NCBI GenBank assembly: GCA_037143735.1
Contig: JBAWYD010000059.1
Span: forward strand, 1 to 15,953
Length of the DNA stretch: 15,953 nucleotides
Source: JAPLJQ01 sp037143735
GTDB taxonomy: Bacteria; Desulfobacterota; Syntrophia; Syntrophales; UBA2185
Direction of reading: 5' to 3'
Below the pieces are notes generated by a model. The model worked only from the letters and a program-made list of their open reading frames with translations. It did not search any database and was not told where the DNA came from. Shown in pieces: positions 1 to 7,562 of this stretch. Position 1 is the first letter of the stretch; the number at the start of each line of letters is the position of its first letter. The position numbers and the translations under genes are program-made.

Positions 1-1
1 C

Positions 2-493
2 AATATAACGAGTTTCGGTCTTGGCGGAGAGGTCGTAGAGCGTGTCAACAGAACCTCCAAAGCCTTCGGTCCTTTCGTTTCCTTCATCTGGGGAACGCTG
101 ATGACCCTGCTTCACTACGGGAAAAAGAGCATCCGCCTCAAGGTGGATGAACGTTACGATCGGGAAGTTACAATCTGGAACGTTGCGGTGGCCAATGGGC
201 AATTTCATGGCGGAGGCATGAGGGTCGCCCCGGAGGCGCTCATCAATGACGGCCTGTTTCACATCACCGTGATTGGAGACTTGAGCCTGGCCGGGGTATT
301 CCGCCATCTTCCAAAACTGTACAACGGCAGAATCCACGAAATAACGGAAGTATCCTTTCTGACAGGCAAGAAGGTAGAGGCTTTTTCCAGCGAGCCCGTG
401 CTTCTCGATGTCGATGGAGAGCAGCCGGGCCGTTTACCCGTCGTGATTGATATGATGCCTTCTGCAATTCGGATGTTGATGAAAAAACCTTAA
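2..493 (+). CDS. Diacylglycerol kinase / YegS-type lipid kinase, C-terminal part (5' truncated by window edge)
   Basis: The open frame runs in from the left edge with no need for a start; about 163 residues are visible. The visible part matches the C-terminal beta-sandwich domain of the diacylglycerol kinase/sphingosine kinase-like family (YegS, DgkB, BmrU), which phosphorylates lipid alcohols with ATP at the inner membrane face. Telling features are a FGLGGEV segment followed by a predicted hydrophobic helix (SFIWGTLMTLL), then NVAVANGQFHGGGMRVAPEA and the typical 'NDGLFHITVIGDLS' run, and near the end 'LLDVDGEQPGRLPVVI', the family's D-G-E region. The N-terminal ATP-binding domain with GGDGT is outside the window. 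Lipid substrate cannot be told from this part. The gene ends in TAA and is followed by a roughly 290 bp gap. Confidence 0.85.
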   Translation, partial: NITSFGLGGEVVERVNRTSKAFGPFVSFIWGTLMTLLHYGKKSIRLKVDERYDREVTIWNVAVANGQFHGGGMRVAPEALINDGLFHITVIGDLSLAGVFRHLPKLYNGRIHEITEVSFLTGKKVEAFSSEPVLLDVDGEQPGRLPVVIDMMPSAIRMLMKKP

Positions 494-667
494 CCAATCT
501 TTTGCATGAGACATGACTCTTATCGGTGATATTGATGAAATATTCCTCATCGCCTGGGGTTTAATTCTCCACTCATAGCCGATACCCGCTTTATCCATAA
601 CGGTGACTTTGAGTAAAATGTATGTAATTTTTAATATTTAATTGATGAAACCAGATTAGCTTCCTCA

Positions 668-683
668 TGGTATGCAGATTGCA
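668..683 (+). promoter_or_regulatory. Sigma-54 (-24/-12) promoter upstream of the small exported protein gene
   Basis: The stretch TGGTATGCAGATTGCA fits the sigma-54 consensus TGGCACG-N4-TTGCW, with GG at 669-670 (-24) and GC at 681-682 (-12), the correct 10-base spacing, and only two pyrimidine changes (C to T) in the -24 box. A transcript would start near 694, about 90 bases before the ATG at 785. The core is framed by perfect 7-bp inverted arms, CTTCCTC at 660-666 and GAGGAAG at 685-691. That could be an operator or, less likely, a weak hairpin ending the upstream gene. The rest of 494-784 is AT-rich and holds no gene I can support. A sigma-54 activator gene lies 2-4 kb away, which makes such a promoter plausible. 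Confidence 0.6.
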
Positions 684-784
684 CGAGGAAGTGTTTTAAT
701 TTACAACAAACAGCATTCCCGGGGAGAAAAATACTTAAAAGTACAGATCTTAAAATTACCGATAGAACAGGGAGATTATTCAGG

Positions 785-1201
785 ATGAGACGTTTTACGT
801 TGATCGTTGTGGGATTGGCATTCGCTTTCTGCGCACTGGCCTTTGCCACGGATAAGCCCTCCGTCGTTCCTTACAACACACACCCGGCTAAAGCCGCACC
901 TATTAAGACACGCAAGGAAACGAGAGTCAGCTTTACGGGAATCGTCAAGGAAATAACCGATACCACGATCATGGTTGAACGCACCGTAAAGGGCAGCGTG
1001 GAAGCCATGGAATTCGCTCTTGACAAACCCGCTGCAAACATCAAGGTCGGAGATAAAGTAAAAGTCAGCTATGTCAAAAAAGAAGGCAAAAATATTGCCA
1101 TGAAGGTGGCTCCTGTTGTCGTGAAAAGGATTATAAAGAAAGCCATTCCCCCTAAGGAAATAAAGCCTGCTCCCATTGAAGCCGCACCTTCAAAAAAATA
1201 A
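785..1201 (+). CDS. Small exported protein of unknown function with an OB-like beta domain
   Basis: The 138-residue product begins with MRR and a hydrophobic stretch (about residues 5-20) ending ALAFA, a standard Sec signal peptide with likely cleavage before TDKPS. Residues about 46-108 read like a small beta-barrel (FTGIVKEI, TTIMVER, VGDKVKVSYV, KNIAMKVAP), reminiscent of OB-like 'transformation' domains seen in periplasmic proteins. The tail is Lys/Pro/Ala-rich (KKAIPPKEIKPAP) and probably disordered. No Cys or metal-binding motif is present in the mature part. The start ATG has GGGAG about 10 bases upstream. A sigma-54 promoter match precedes it and a strong terminator follows, so it is probably a single-gene unit. 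I do not recognise a named family; function is unknown and the periplasmic location is inferred. Confidence 0.75.
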   Translation: MRRFTLIVVGLAFAFCALAFATDKPSVVPYNTHPAKAAPIKTRKETRVSFTGIVKEITDTTIMVERTVKGSVEAMEFALDKPAANIKVGDKVKVSYVKKEGKNIAMKVAPVVVKRIIKKAIPPKEIKPAPIEAAPSKK

Positions 1202-1256
1202 GAGTCCCAACCGCACTCTGTCCACAGGGCAGGGCATGCGGGATGTGCTCCCGGTC

Positions 1257-1293
1257 AAGGGCATGGAGATGTAATCTCTGTGCCCTTTTTTTT
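1257..1293 (+). terminator. Strong intrinsic terminator after the small exported protein gene
   Basis: AAGGGCATGGAGAT (1257-1270) and ATCTCTGTGCCCTT (1274-1287) pair along 14 positions with two G-T wobbles around a GTA loop, followed at once by a run of T to 1293. It ends transcription from the 785-1201 gene and separates it from the downstream kinase gene. Confidence 0.92.
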
Positions 1294-1345
1294 AGTTGCC
1301 AAGGAATATTGAGTATTTTCATTTTTTTTGTTATGAGAAGGCGGA

Positions 1346-2959
1346 GTGTCATCGGTACCTATGGGGGGTGTATTGTCAACAGCACGAGACGTCATCAACA
1401 GGATTATTAAAAAAGGATACCCTACGACCGTTCGAACGCGCCTGATGGTCTTGACGGTCTTCGGACTTGCCGTAACGATGGCGATCTGGGGTTTTATTCA
1501 GATAAAAGCGTTAAACAGGATTCTCGTTGAGCAACAGGTTAGCAGGCTCTATGACCTCGCGGAAACGGTCAGCACATACTACCAGCATTTTCCGAGCCGG
1601 AAGGGCTTATCGGCCCTGGACGAGACACTGGAAGGCCATGTCCAGACGGATATCAGACTTGCCCGGATAGACATCTTTTCCATTGAAAATGGCTATATTG
1701 AATATATTGTCGGCGCCGGCAGGGTAGCCTATGAATGGCCGGAAAATTTAATCAGTTCCGCTGCGGAAAAAACCAAGGTGCAATCCATTGAATTAAACAT
1801 CGATGGAAGTCCCGCATTAGGTCTGCTGTACCCCTTCTTATCAGAAAGGGACTCCCAGACGTTTATCGGCGTGATCGTCTTCTCCCAGTCCAGACTTGAA
1901 ATATTGGCCAGTGCGAAGCGACTGCTCATCTTCAGCAGTACCGGGCTCCTGCTTGCCATTTTACTTTTTTTATCTTTGAGTTACCGGTGGATTATCGGAC
2001 GGCCCCTGAAAATTATCATCAATACCATAGACGAATTTCAGCGGGGGCAATATATCAGGCGGATTCCCATTTCCCGGCTCGATGAATGGGGTCAACTGGC
2101 AGACCACTTCAATTTAATGGCCGATGAAATTGAGCGCGTCATGGCCAGGAATCTCGAACTGCACCGTCACCTCGAAGACCGGGTGCAGGAAGCCACCCAT
2201 AAGGTCATCCAGCTTCAGCAACAGGTCAACCAGCTTCAGCAACTCACTGCGCTGGGATACCTGACAGCCAACCTCGCTCATGATCTGGGAACGCCCCTTC
2301 ATTCCATTGCCGGCCTTGCCAAACTCCTGCTGGAGCATGATCAATGGCCGCCGGACGCGAGCCGGAAACTTGAGCTCATTGTCCAGCAAACACAACGGCT
2401 CAACACGGTTATTCAGAATGTCCGCCGTGCCACACGGCTGCCGGAACCTCACTTTGAGGCCACGTCGGTTTCTGAATTGCTGAATGAAACGTTAACCCTT
2501 GTTGAACCGCTGCTGCAGAAGTCAGGCATTCAACTCATGGTCCATGTGGATGAGAACACACCGCTTCTTTATGTGGACCGCTACCGGGTTCAGACCGCCC
2601 TTTTTAATCTGATCCAGAATGCCCTCGAGGCAATGCCTGACGGTGGTAACATCACCGTAGCCGCCTCCGGCGTACCACAGAATCATACCATCGCGATCAC
2701 CGTTCAGGATAACGGCCCCGGTATTCCCCCTGAACTGATGCAGAGAGTCTGTGAACCATTCTTCAGCACCCATACCGATGAAGGACTGCGGGGTTTGGGA
2801 CTTGCCATTGTACAGGATATCGTCAAGATCCACGGTGGCCGGATCGAGATCAAAAGCCACCCCCATGAAGGCACTCAAATCATTCTATACTTTCCCGTCG
2901 TTGACACCGGTTCCGCAATGGAAAATCTTCACGGCAACTCTTCTTTGAGCAGCCCGTAA
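1346..2959 (+). CDS. Membrane sensor histidine kinase (HAMP-HisKA-HATPase)
   Basis: The 537-residue kinase has, in order: a first membrane helix (about 33-53), an extracytoplasmic sensing region of about 140 residues with no recognised domain, a second membrane helix (about 193-217), a HAMP linker (about 215-268), a Gln/Leu-rich coiled coil (about 270-300), the HisKA H-box with phospho-accepting His312 in AHDLGTPL, and a HATPase domain with N-box (NLIQNALEA, Asn425), G1 box DNGPGIP (455-461), FFST F-box and GLRGLGLAIV G2 box. All catalytic motifs are intact, so it should autophosphorylate. The start is uncertain: GTG at 1346 gives the longest frame but its purine-rich RBS is very close; ATG at 1361 is a good alternative and changes only five residues. 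Its likely partner is the NtrC-type regulator on the opposite strand, whose 3' end it overlaps. The input signal is unknown. Confidence 0.95.
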   Translation: MSSVPMGGVLSTARDVINRIIKKGYPTTVRTRLMVLTVFGLAVTMAIWGFIQIKALNRILVEQQVSRLYDLAETVSTYYQHFPSRKGLSALDETLEGHVQTDIRLARIDIFSIENGYIEYIVGAGRVAYEWPENLISSAAEKTKVQSIELNIDGSPALGLLYPFLSERDSQTFIGVIVFSQSRLEILASAKRLLIFSSTGLLLAILLFLSLSYRWIIGRPLKIIINTIDEFQRGQYIRRIPISRLDEWGQLADHFNLMADEIERVMARNLELHRHLEDRVQEATHKVIQLQQQVNQLQQLTALGYLTANLAHDLGTPLHSIAGLAKLLLEHDQWPPDASRKLELIVQQTQRLNTVIQNVRRATRLPEPHFEATSVSELLNETLTLVEPLLQKSGIQLMVHVDENTPLLYVDRYRVQTALFNLIQNALEAMPDGGNITVAASGVPQNHTIAITVQDNGPGIPPELMQRVCEPFFSTHTDEGLRGLGLAIVQDIVKIHGGRIEIKSHPHEGTQIILYFPVVDTGSAMENLHGNSSLSSP

Positions 2960-4257
2960 CGCTGGATTTTGGTTCTGAGTGTCTTACGATCAATACCCAG
3001 CAACTGGGCCGCCTGACTTTGATTCCAGGAAGTTGTCTGCAGGGTCTGGATGATCTGTTTCCGCTCAGCTTCTTCCAGGGGGGGCAAAAGGGGAAGAAAC
3101 GCGTCTTTCTTCAGGCGAAATCTTTCCGGAAGATGCTCCGGAAGAATAACGACAAAAGGAGACAGAAGCAAAGTCTGCTCCATGACATTCTGCAACTCGC
3201 GGACATTCCCTGGCCAGTCATATGCCATGAAAAGTTCCATTGCCTCATCAGAAACCCGGACAGAGGGATAACCGAGTTTTTTCAGGAGAGACTCAACCAG
3301 CTGGGCCATGTCTTCCTTATGTTCACGCAGGGGCGGCATGCGCAAACGCACGACAAATCTGTACAGAAGGTCGGACCGGAAATTTCCTTTCCCCACTTCT
3401 TCATCAATATTCCTGTTGGCCGCCGCAACTACCCGGACAGCGACGTGACGGACCTTATTACCACCAAGTCTTCGAACCTCTCCATCCTGCATGAAGCGCA
3501 GCAGCTTTCCCTGAAGCGCCGTGGACATCTCCGTGATTTCATCCAAAAATACGGTGCCTCCCTCAGAGGCCTCGATAATCCCTTCATGGATGTGATCGGC
3601 CCCTGTAAAGGCGCCCCTCTCGTATCCGAAAAGTTCCGATTCAAGGAGGGTATCGGGAATGGCGCCGCAGTGGACGGGCCGGAACGGTTTGTCACGCCTC
3701 GCACTCAACTGATGGAGTGATCTCGCTGCCAGTTCTTTTCCCGTCCCGCTTTCTCCTTCGATCAATACGCTGGCCGGTGAATCGGCCACCCGGGCAAGTT
3801 GCTTATAAAACCCAACCATCGTCGCGGATGATCCGATGAATTGAGGTTCTCCAATGAGTTTTGGTTGACCGTGCATACGGCGCTGACGGAGCTCCCTGAC
3901 CTCCAGAACCTTCTGCACCATGGCTCGTATGGCTTCAGGTGAAAATGGTTTGCTGATGTAGTCCCATGCACCGAGGCGCAGGGCTTCCATGGTCGTTTCC
4001 AGAGACCCGTACGCCGTCATCAGGATAACCGGCAATTCCGGCCATTTCTCGCGGACATGTCTCAGAAACTGGAGGCCGTCAATTTCAGGCATCCGGATGT
4101 CGGACATGAGGAGGTCATATCGAGACAGGTCTTTTTTAAGGGCCTCTTTCCCGGATGTGAAGGCATCCACTGCATATCCTTCCCGCGAAAGGGCCTCCTG
4201 GAGAAACTCACAGGCAACGGCATCATCATCAATGACCAGAATTTGAATACGCTTCAT
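2929..4257 (-). CDS. NtrC-family sigma-54-dependent response regulator
   Basis: The product (442 residues) has a receiver domain with acid pocket D10-D12, phospho-acceptor Asp53 in MSDIRMP, Thr81 and Lys103. It is followed by a sigma-54 activator AAA+ domain with Walker A GESGTGKE (168-175), the sigma-54-contacting GAFTGA loop (215-220), Walker B GGTVFLDE (233-240) and the arginine-finger region FRSDLLYR. A Fis-type helix-turn-helix closes it (NQSQAAQLLGIDRKTLRTKI). It should open sigma-54 promoters when phosphorylated, probably by the neighbouring kinase. I chose ATG 4257 rather than the longer frame to 4305, because receiver domains start MKRIQILVIDDD-like and the ATG follows AGGCAAGG, 7 bases after the gap stop; the longer version would overlap gap. 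It is last in the GAF-gap-regulator cluster, and its 3' end overlaps the convergent kinase gene by 31 bp. Confidence 0.96.
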   Translation of the reverse strand: MKRIQILVIDDDAVACEFLQEALSREGYAVDAFTSGKEALKKDLSRYDLLMSDIRMPEIDGLQFLRHVREKWPELPVILMTAYGSLETTMEALRLGAWDYISKPFSPEAIRAMVQKVLEVRELRQRRMHGQPKLIGEPQFIGSSATMVGFYKQLARVADSPASVLIEGESGTGKELAARSLHQLSARRDKPFRPVHCGAIPDTLLESELFGYERGAFTGADHIHEGIIEASEGGTVFLDEITEMSTALQGKLLRFMQDGEVRRLGGNKVRHVAVRVVAAANRNIDEEVGKGNFRSDLLYRFVVRLRMPPLREHKEDMAQLVESLLKKLGYPSVRVSDEAMELFMAYDWPGNVRELQNVMEQTLLLSPFVVILPEHLPERFRLKKDAFLPLLPPLEEAERKQIIQTLQTTSWNQSQAAQLLGIDRKTLRTKIQRYGLLKEELP

Positions 4258-4264
4258 GCCTTGC

Positions 4265-5275
4265 CTAAAGACCTCTTTGCGCCATGTAATCGGCCAGATC
4301 GGCAACGCGACAGGAGTAACCCCATTCGTTGTCGTACCACGACACTACTTTGGCCATGTTGTCCCGCAAGACCTGGGTGAATTCGACATCGATGATGGAA
4401 GAATGGTCATCCCCCTTGAAGTCCATGGATACCAGAGGGGATTCCTCGCAGGCCATGATCCCCTTCAATTGTTTTCGTGCCGAAATTTTGAGAACGTTCC
4501 GCAATTCATCCGTCGTCGTTTTTGTACGAAGTTCAGCCACAAAATCGACGATAGAAACCGTTGGCGTGGGGACACGGAGTGAATAACCGTCAAAGCGACC
4601 AGCAAGATCGGGAATCACCAGGGACAGCGCCTTTGCCGCGCCGGTCGTCGTCGGAATAATATTCTGCCCCGCCGCACGGGCCCTTCGCAGATCCTTGTGA
4701 GGCAGATCTAAAATACGCTGATCGTTGGTATAGGAATGAATGGTGGTCATCATCCCCTTTTCAATTCCAAATGCCTTGTGAATGACCATGACGGGGGGGG
4801 CCAGACAATTGGTGGTACAGGAAGCATTGGATACAATGTGGTGTTTCTCCGGTTTATAGTCCTTATGATTAACCCCCATGACCACTGTCAGATCCTCTTC
4901 CTTGGCGGGGGCTGAGATTATGACCTTTTTTGCGCCGGCTTCAAGATGGGCGGAAGCCTTGGGGCCGGAAACAAAAAGACCGGTGCTTTCAATGACAATG
5001 TCCACCCCTTCATCATCCCAGGGAATGGATGCGGGATCACGGAATGAGAAATTCTTGATCAACTTGCCGTCAATAAAAAAACCGCCTTTCTTGACTTCAA
5101 CCTCCCCGGAATAGCGACCATAACTTGTATCATATTTGAAGAGGTGGGCGTTGGTTTCCACGTCGAAGAGGTCATTGACCGCAACGACAGCCAGCGTTTC
5201 GGGATATCTTTTCAGGACGGCTTTAAGAACCTGCCTCCCAATTCTTCCAAAGCCATTAATGCCAAGGCGAATCAT
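4265..5275 (-). CDS. gap: Type I glyceraldehyde-3-phosphate dehydrogenase, phosphorylating, NAD-type
   Basis: The enzyme converts glyceraldehyde-3-phosphate, phosphate and NAD+ to 1,3-bisphosphoglycerate in glycolysis, or the reverse in gluconeogenesis, as a cytosolic homotetramer. The 336 residues are full family length. Visible are the Rossmann start INGFGRIGR, Asp35 in VNDLFD (the residue that binds the adenosine ribose and favours NAD over NADP), catalytic Cys153 in ASCTTNC, general base His180, the S-loop DLPHKDLRRARAA typical of NAD enzymes, PTTTGAAKA, and SWYDNEWGYS near the C terminus. The ATG follows a very strong GAGGAGGAG site that overlaps the stop of the upstream GAF gene. A run of eight C on the coding strand (G at 4793-4800 on +) encodes the Ala-Pro-Pro after the active site. 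Embedding gap between a GAF sensor protein and a transcriptional regulator is unusual. Confidence 0.98.
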   Translation of the reverse strand: MIRLGINGFGRIGRQVLKAVLKRYPETLAVVAVNDLFDVETNAHLFKYDTSYGRYSGEVEVKKGGFFIDGKLIKNFSFRDPASIPWDDEGVDIVIESTGLFVSGPKASAHLEAGAKKVIISAPAKEEDLTVVMGVNHKDYKPEKHHIVSNASCTTNCLAPPVMVIHKAFGIEKGMMTTIHSYTNDQRILDLPHKDLRRARAAGQNIIPTTTGAAKALSLVIPDLAGRFDGYSLRVPTPTVSIVDFVAELRTKTTTDELRNVLKISARKQLKGIMACEESPLVSMDFKGDDHSSIIDVEFTQVLRDNMAKVVSWYDNEWGYSCRVADLADYMAQRGL

Positions 5276-5287
5276 CGTCTCCTCCTC

Positions 5288-5851
5288 TCAGTTGTCGTCT
5301 ATACGGTATTTATGGGCCGTCATAAGGTCACAGCTGGTTTGCAGCGTCGTGTGTAGCCGGGCATTATCAAGAGCAATGGCACTCAGGTTTGCAACGGCTT
5401 CAAGAAACTTGATTTCGCGATCTTTAAACTCACGAACCCTGTCCGCATACACCCGGAGAACGCCGACGGCCTTTTTCTCTAACAGCAGAGGGACAACGAG
5501 CACTGACCTTATGCCTTCTGCCTTGGCCTTGGCCCCATACTGAAAATCCTTGTTCGTCTGGGCATCGTTTAACCAGGTTGTTTTCCCCTGAAGGGCCTTC
5601 CGGTCCAAACCACTTTCCTCAATCAAAATGGGGCCTTTATGAATATAACCTTCAGAAAGCCCATAAGCGGCGCCCAACACAAGCTTCTTTTCCCGTGAAT
5701 CCAGGAGCCTGATACTGCAGGCCTTTACATGCATGGCCTTTGCAACACATTGCACGATCTCCTCCATAACCCTTGACGGTTCGAGAGAGGCGTTGATGAC
5801 CCTGGCTACATCATACAGGGCAACGAAATAATCCATCTCTTTTTCCTTCAT
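5288..5851 (-). CDS. Single GAF-domain protein
   Basis: The 187-residue soluble protein consists almost entirely of one GAF domain (about residues 12-165): ALYDVARVINASLEPSRVME, then ACSIRLLD, AYGLSEGYI, GIRSVLVVPLLLEKKAVGVLRVY and a closing helix FLEAVANLSAIALDNA. GAF domains bind small ligands, nucleotides, haem or redox cofactors; here no output domain is attached, so the protein would have to act through a partner or on its neighbours. Cysteines at 35, 45 and 174 give no clear metal motif. The start ATG follows a textbook AGGAGGT site. It is first in the cluster GAF-gap-regulator; its stop lies within the gap ribosome-binding region, implying coupled translation. The ligand is unknown. 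Confidence 0.88.
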   Translation of the reverse strand: MKEKEMDYFVALYDVARVINASLEPSRVMEEIVQCVAKAMHVKACSIRLLDSREKKLVLGAAYGLSEGYIHKGPILIEESGLDRKALQGKTTWLNDAQTNKDFQYGAKAKAEGIRSVLVVPLLLEKKAVGVLRVYADRVREFKDREIKFLEAVANLSAIALDNARLHTTLQTSCDLMTAHKYRIDDN

Positions 5852-5920
5852 ACCCTACCTCCTGACCGGGTGCGCATTCCGTACGCCCCGCATTGAAATA
5901 AATATTTTCCTTGCCGGAAT

Positions 5921-5945
5921 ATTAAGTTAACGTTAAAATATTGGA
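5921..5945. other. AT-rich symmetrical element in the gap upstream of the GAF-gap-regulator cluster
   Basis: The roughly 100-bp space between the HD-domain gene and the GAF gene contains the perfect palindrome TTAACGTTAA (about 5926-5935), with flanking AATATT-type repeats. It may be an operator or part of a promoter, but I find no convincing -35/-10 or -24/-12 pair here. The role is open. Confidence 0.25.
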
Positions 5946-5953
5946 AAGGCAAA

Positions 5954-6640
5954 TTATTTTGGTGAATTTACCCTTATTGAGGGGATTTCGTCAAATGAAA
6001 TCGATGCATGGGACGCTTGAACGAGAAACCGGGAACAGAAGACCCGATACTCCGTTATCGCTGCAGACAGATTATCCGATCCCGACAGGCCGTTAAGGTC
6101 ATCAGGAGAAAACGGTAAAAAACCAAACACCTTTCTTTCCAAATCTTTTGCTCTCAGCCAGTTCCTGGCAATACGTTCTCTATCTCCCGGATGTTTCGCA
6201 TATTTATCAAGGATGTAATCCATACGCTCCTGCAAAGAAACCACCCTGTCATGGAGGACCCGTTTGTCTGCATAGTTCACAATCTCAGCTTCGCAGAGTG
6301 GTTTATCCGACACATTATTTTCATCCAGGATGACGTGATGACCGACGATGTAGGCCACATCGGGATAGCCTATGCGTCCTATGAATTCCGCCCCCGTGAG
6401 GGCATGAAATTCCCCCGTTGTCAGGCTGCGGGTCTTTGTTATGTCATGGAGAAGGGCCGACGTCTGCACAAGGTCACCGTCAAGGTCTATCCCGTGTTCT
6501 TCCAGATGATTCGCAAGAAAGGTGGCTACGAGGCATACTCGGAGGGAATGGGCAACGATATTCGGGAGCATCCCCGTTTCCCACATCAGCTTAAAGCATT
6601 CTTCCTTTGAAGGGGTTCGCATCGGGATTATTCTATTCAT
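5954..6640 (-). CDS. HD-domain metal-dependent phosphohydrolase
   Basis: The protein carries an HD-superfamily domain in the first two-thirds: His31 (NIVAHSLRV), the His65-Asp66 doublet (ALLHDITK), His101/His102 (IVGHHVILD) and Asp125 (VNYADKRV). This is the metal ligand set of small HDIG-type phosphohydrolases that act on nucleotides or similar phosphoesters. The C-terminal third has no recognised domain. The substrate cannot be named. The start is uncertain: the frame is open to a GTG at 6667 that would overlap the upstream gene by 10 bases; ATG 6640 (AGGGAAG about 14 bases upstream) and ATG 6622 are also possible. I prefer 6640, because typical relatives begin only a few residues before the PSKEEC-like helix. 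It follows the D,D-carboxypeptidase gene within about 17 bases and is probably cotranscribed with it. Confidence 0.85.
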   Translation of the reverse strand: MNRIIPMRTPSKEECFKLMWETGMLPNIVAHSLRVCLVATFLANHLEEHGIDLDGDLVQTSALLHDITKTRSLTTGEFHALTGAEFIGRIGYPDVAYIVGHHVILDENNVSDKPLCEAEIVNYADKRVLHDRVVSLQERMDYILDKYAKHPGDRERIARNWLRAKDLERKVFGFLPFSPDDLNGLSGSDNLSAAITEYRVFCSRFLVQASHASISFDEIPSIRVNSPK

Positions 6641-6657
6641 ACGGGCAGGCAGCTTCC

Positions 6658-7518
6658 CTAAGCGCACTTATAAGACGCGCGGGATGCCCTTTCTCCCGCC
6701 TTCGTCATTCTGAAACCTATATCCAGGAGTTTTGCCGCTTCCTGTGCCCTTATTACGGGGTTCGTCTCGCCCATAACCACGGCAATCAGACGCGTACCGT
6801 CTCTCCTGGCTGTGACAATCAGGTGAAATCCTGCAGCCCTTACAAAGCCGGTCTTCAATCCATCAACATCGGGATAATGTTTCAGGAGTACATTATGGTT
6901 CGTCTGGGTGATGTTGCGGTACGTAAAAGATTGCATGGCATGGAGACTCAATGACTCTGGAAAATCACGGATATAGGCTTGTGCAAGCTTAGCAATATCT
7001 CGAGCCGTAGATACCTGTCCCTTTGCAGGAAGGCCGTTCGGATTCTTAAAATAGCTCCGACTCATGCCAAGTTTATGCGCCTTTGCATTCATCTTTTTCA
7101 CAAATGACCCGACATCGCCTCCAAGATACTCGGCAATGGCGACAGACGCGTCATTGGCAGAGGCCACAGCGACCCCCTTGATCAACTCCTCCAGTTCAAC
7201 CTCAGCGCCGTCTTCGAGATACATGCTTGATCCGCCTGTAAAATAGGCATCTGTGCTGATTTTAACGCCGTCTGAGGGATAAATTTTCCCTTCATTGATG
7301 GCTTCATGCACCAGATAAAGGGTGAGAATTTTGGTCAGGGATGCCGGTTGCATGGGCTTGTCCGCATTTTTGGCATAAAGGATTTTACCGGTTGATGCAT
7401 TTACCAGGATGGCGGACTTCGCCTTAAGCTTAACCGAGGAAGCGGCAAGCAGTTCCGCCTGAAAAGCAAAAGAGAGAGCTAAAAAACACAGGCATAACGT
7501 TATTTTTTTGAGTGTCAT
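6658..7518 (-). CDS. D-alanyl-D-alanine carboxypeptidase (peptidase S11, short form)
   Basis: This low-molecular-weight penicillin-binding protein trims D-Ala from peptidoglycan stem peptides in the periplasm. A signal peptide (MTLKK then a hydrophobic core, cleavage near ELLAAS) is followed by the three active-site motifs: Ser60-x-x-Lys63 (PASLTK), Ser120-Ala-Asn122 (ASANDAS) and Lys222-Thr-Gly (GLKTG). At 286 residues it ends soon after the catalytic domain; the C-terminal beta domain and membrane-anchoring amphipathic helix of E. coli PBP5 (DacA) are missing, so it resembles short PBP7-like forms and may be periplasmic rather than membrane-bound. The ATG at 7518 starts directly at the signal peptide; the frame is open further up to 7563, but that would add 15 non-signal residues and run into a leader hairpin. 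A consensus sigma-70 promoter lies about 90 bases upstream. Confidence 0.94.
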   Translation of the reverse strand: MTLKKITLCLCFLALSFAFQAELLAASSVKLKAKSAILVNASTGKILYAKNADKPMQPASLTKILTLYLVHEAINEGKIYPSDGVKISTDAYFTGGSSMYLEDGAEVELEELIKGVAVASANDASVAIAEYLGGDVGSFVKKMNAKAHKLGMSRSYFKNPNGLPAKGQVSTARDIAKLAQAYIRDFPESLSLHAMQSFTYRNITQTNHNVLLKHYPDVDGLKTGFVRAAGFHLIVTARRDGTRLIAVVMGETNPVIRAQEAAKLLDIGFRMTKAGERASRASYKCA

Positions 7519-7562
7519 GGAATACATTCCATAAATACGCAGACGACCGTAAAAATGAACCA

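Noticed and set aside
660..700. Inverted arms considered as an intrinsic terminator for the lipid kinase gene
   Set aside because: The 7-bp arms enclose an 18-base loop and the following T run is interrupted; the loop exactly contains a sigma-54 core, so a promoter element explains it better.
3019..3720. Open frame of 233 codons on the + strand within the regulator gene
   Set aside because: Antisense to the conserved AAA+ and HTH coding region; no domain in the + frame.
4258..4305. Upstream extension of the NtrC-type regulator
   Set aside because: It would add 16 residues overlapping the end of gap, without homology to receiver domain starts, while ATG 4257 has a ribosome site and the expected receiver start.
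4793..4800. Run of eight G (C on the coding strand) in gap, considered as a phase-variable tract or frameshift
   Set aside because: The reading frame is intact and the protein aligns mentally at full length with the family; an eight-base tract inside a housekeeping gene is more simply codon choice for Ala-Pro-Pro.
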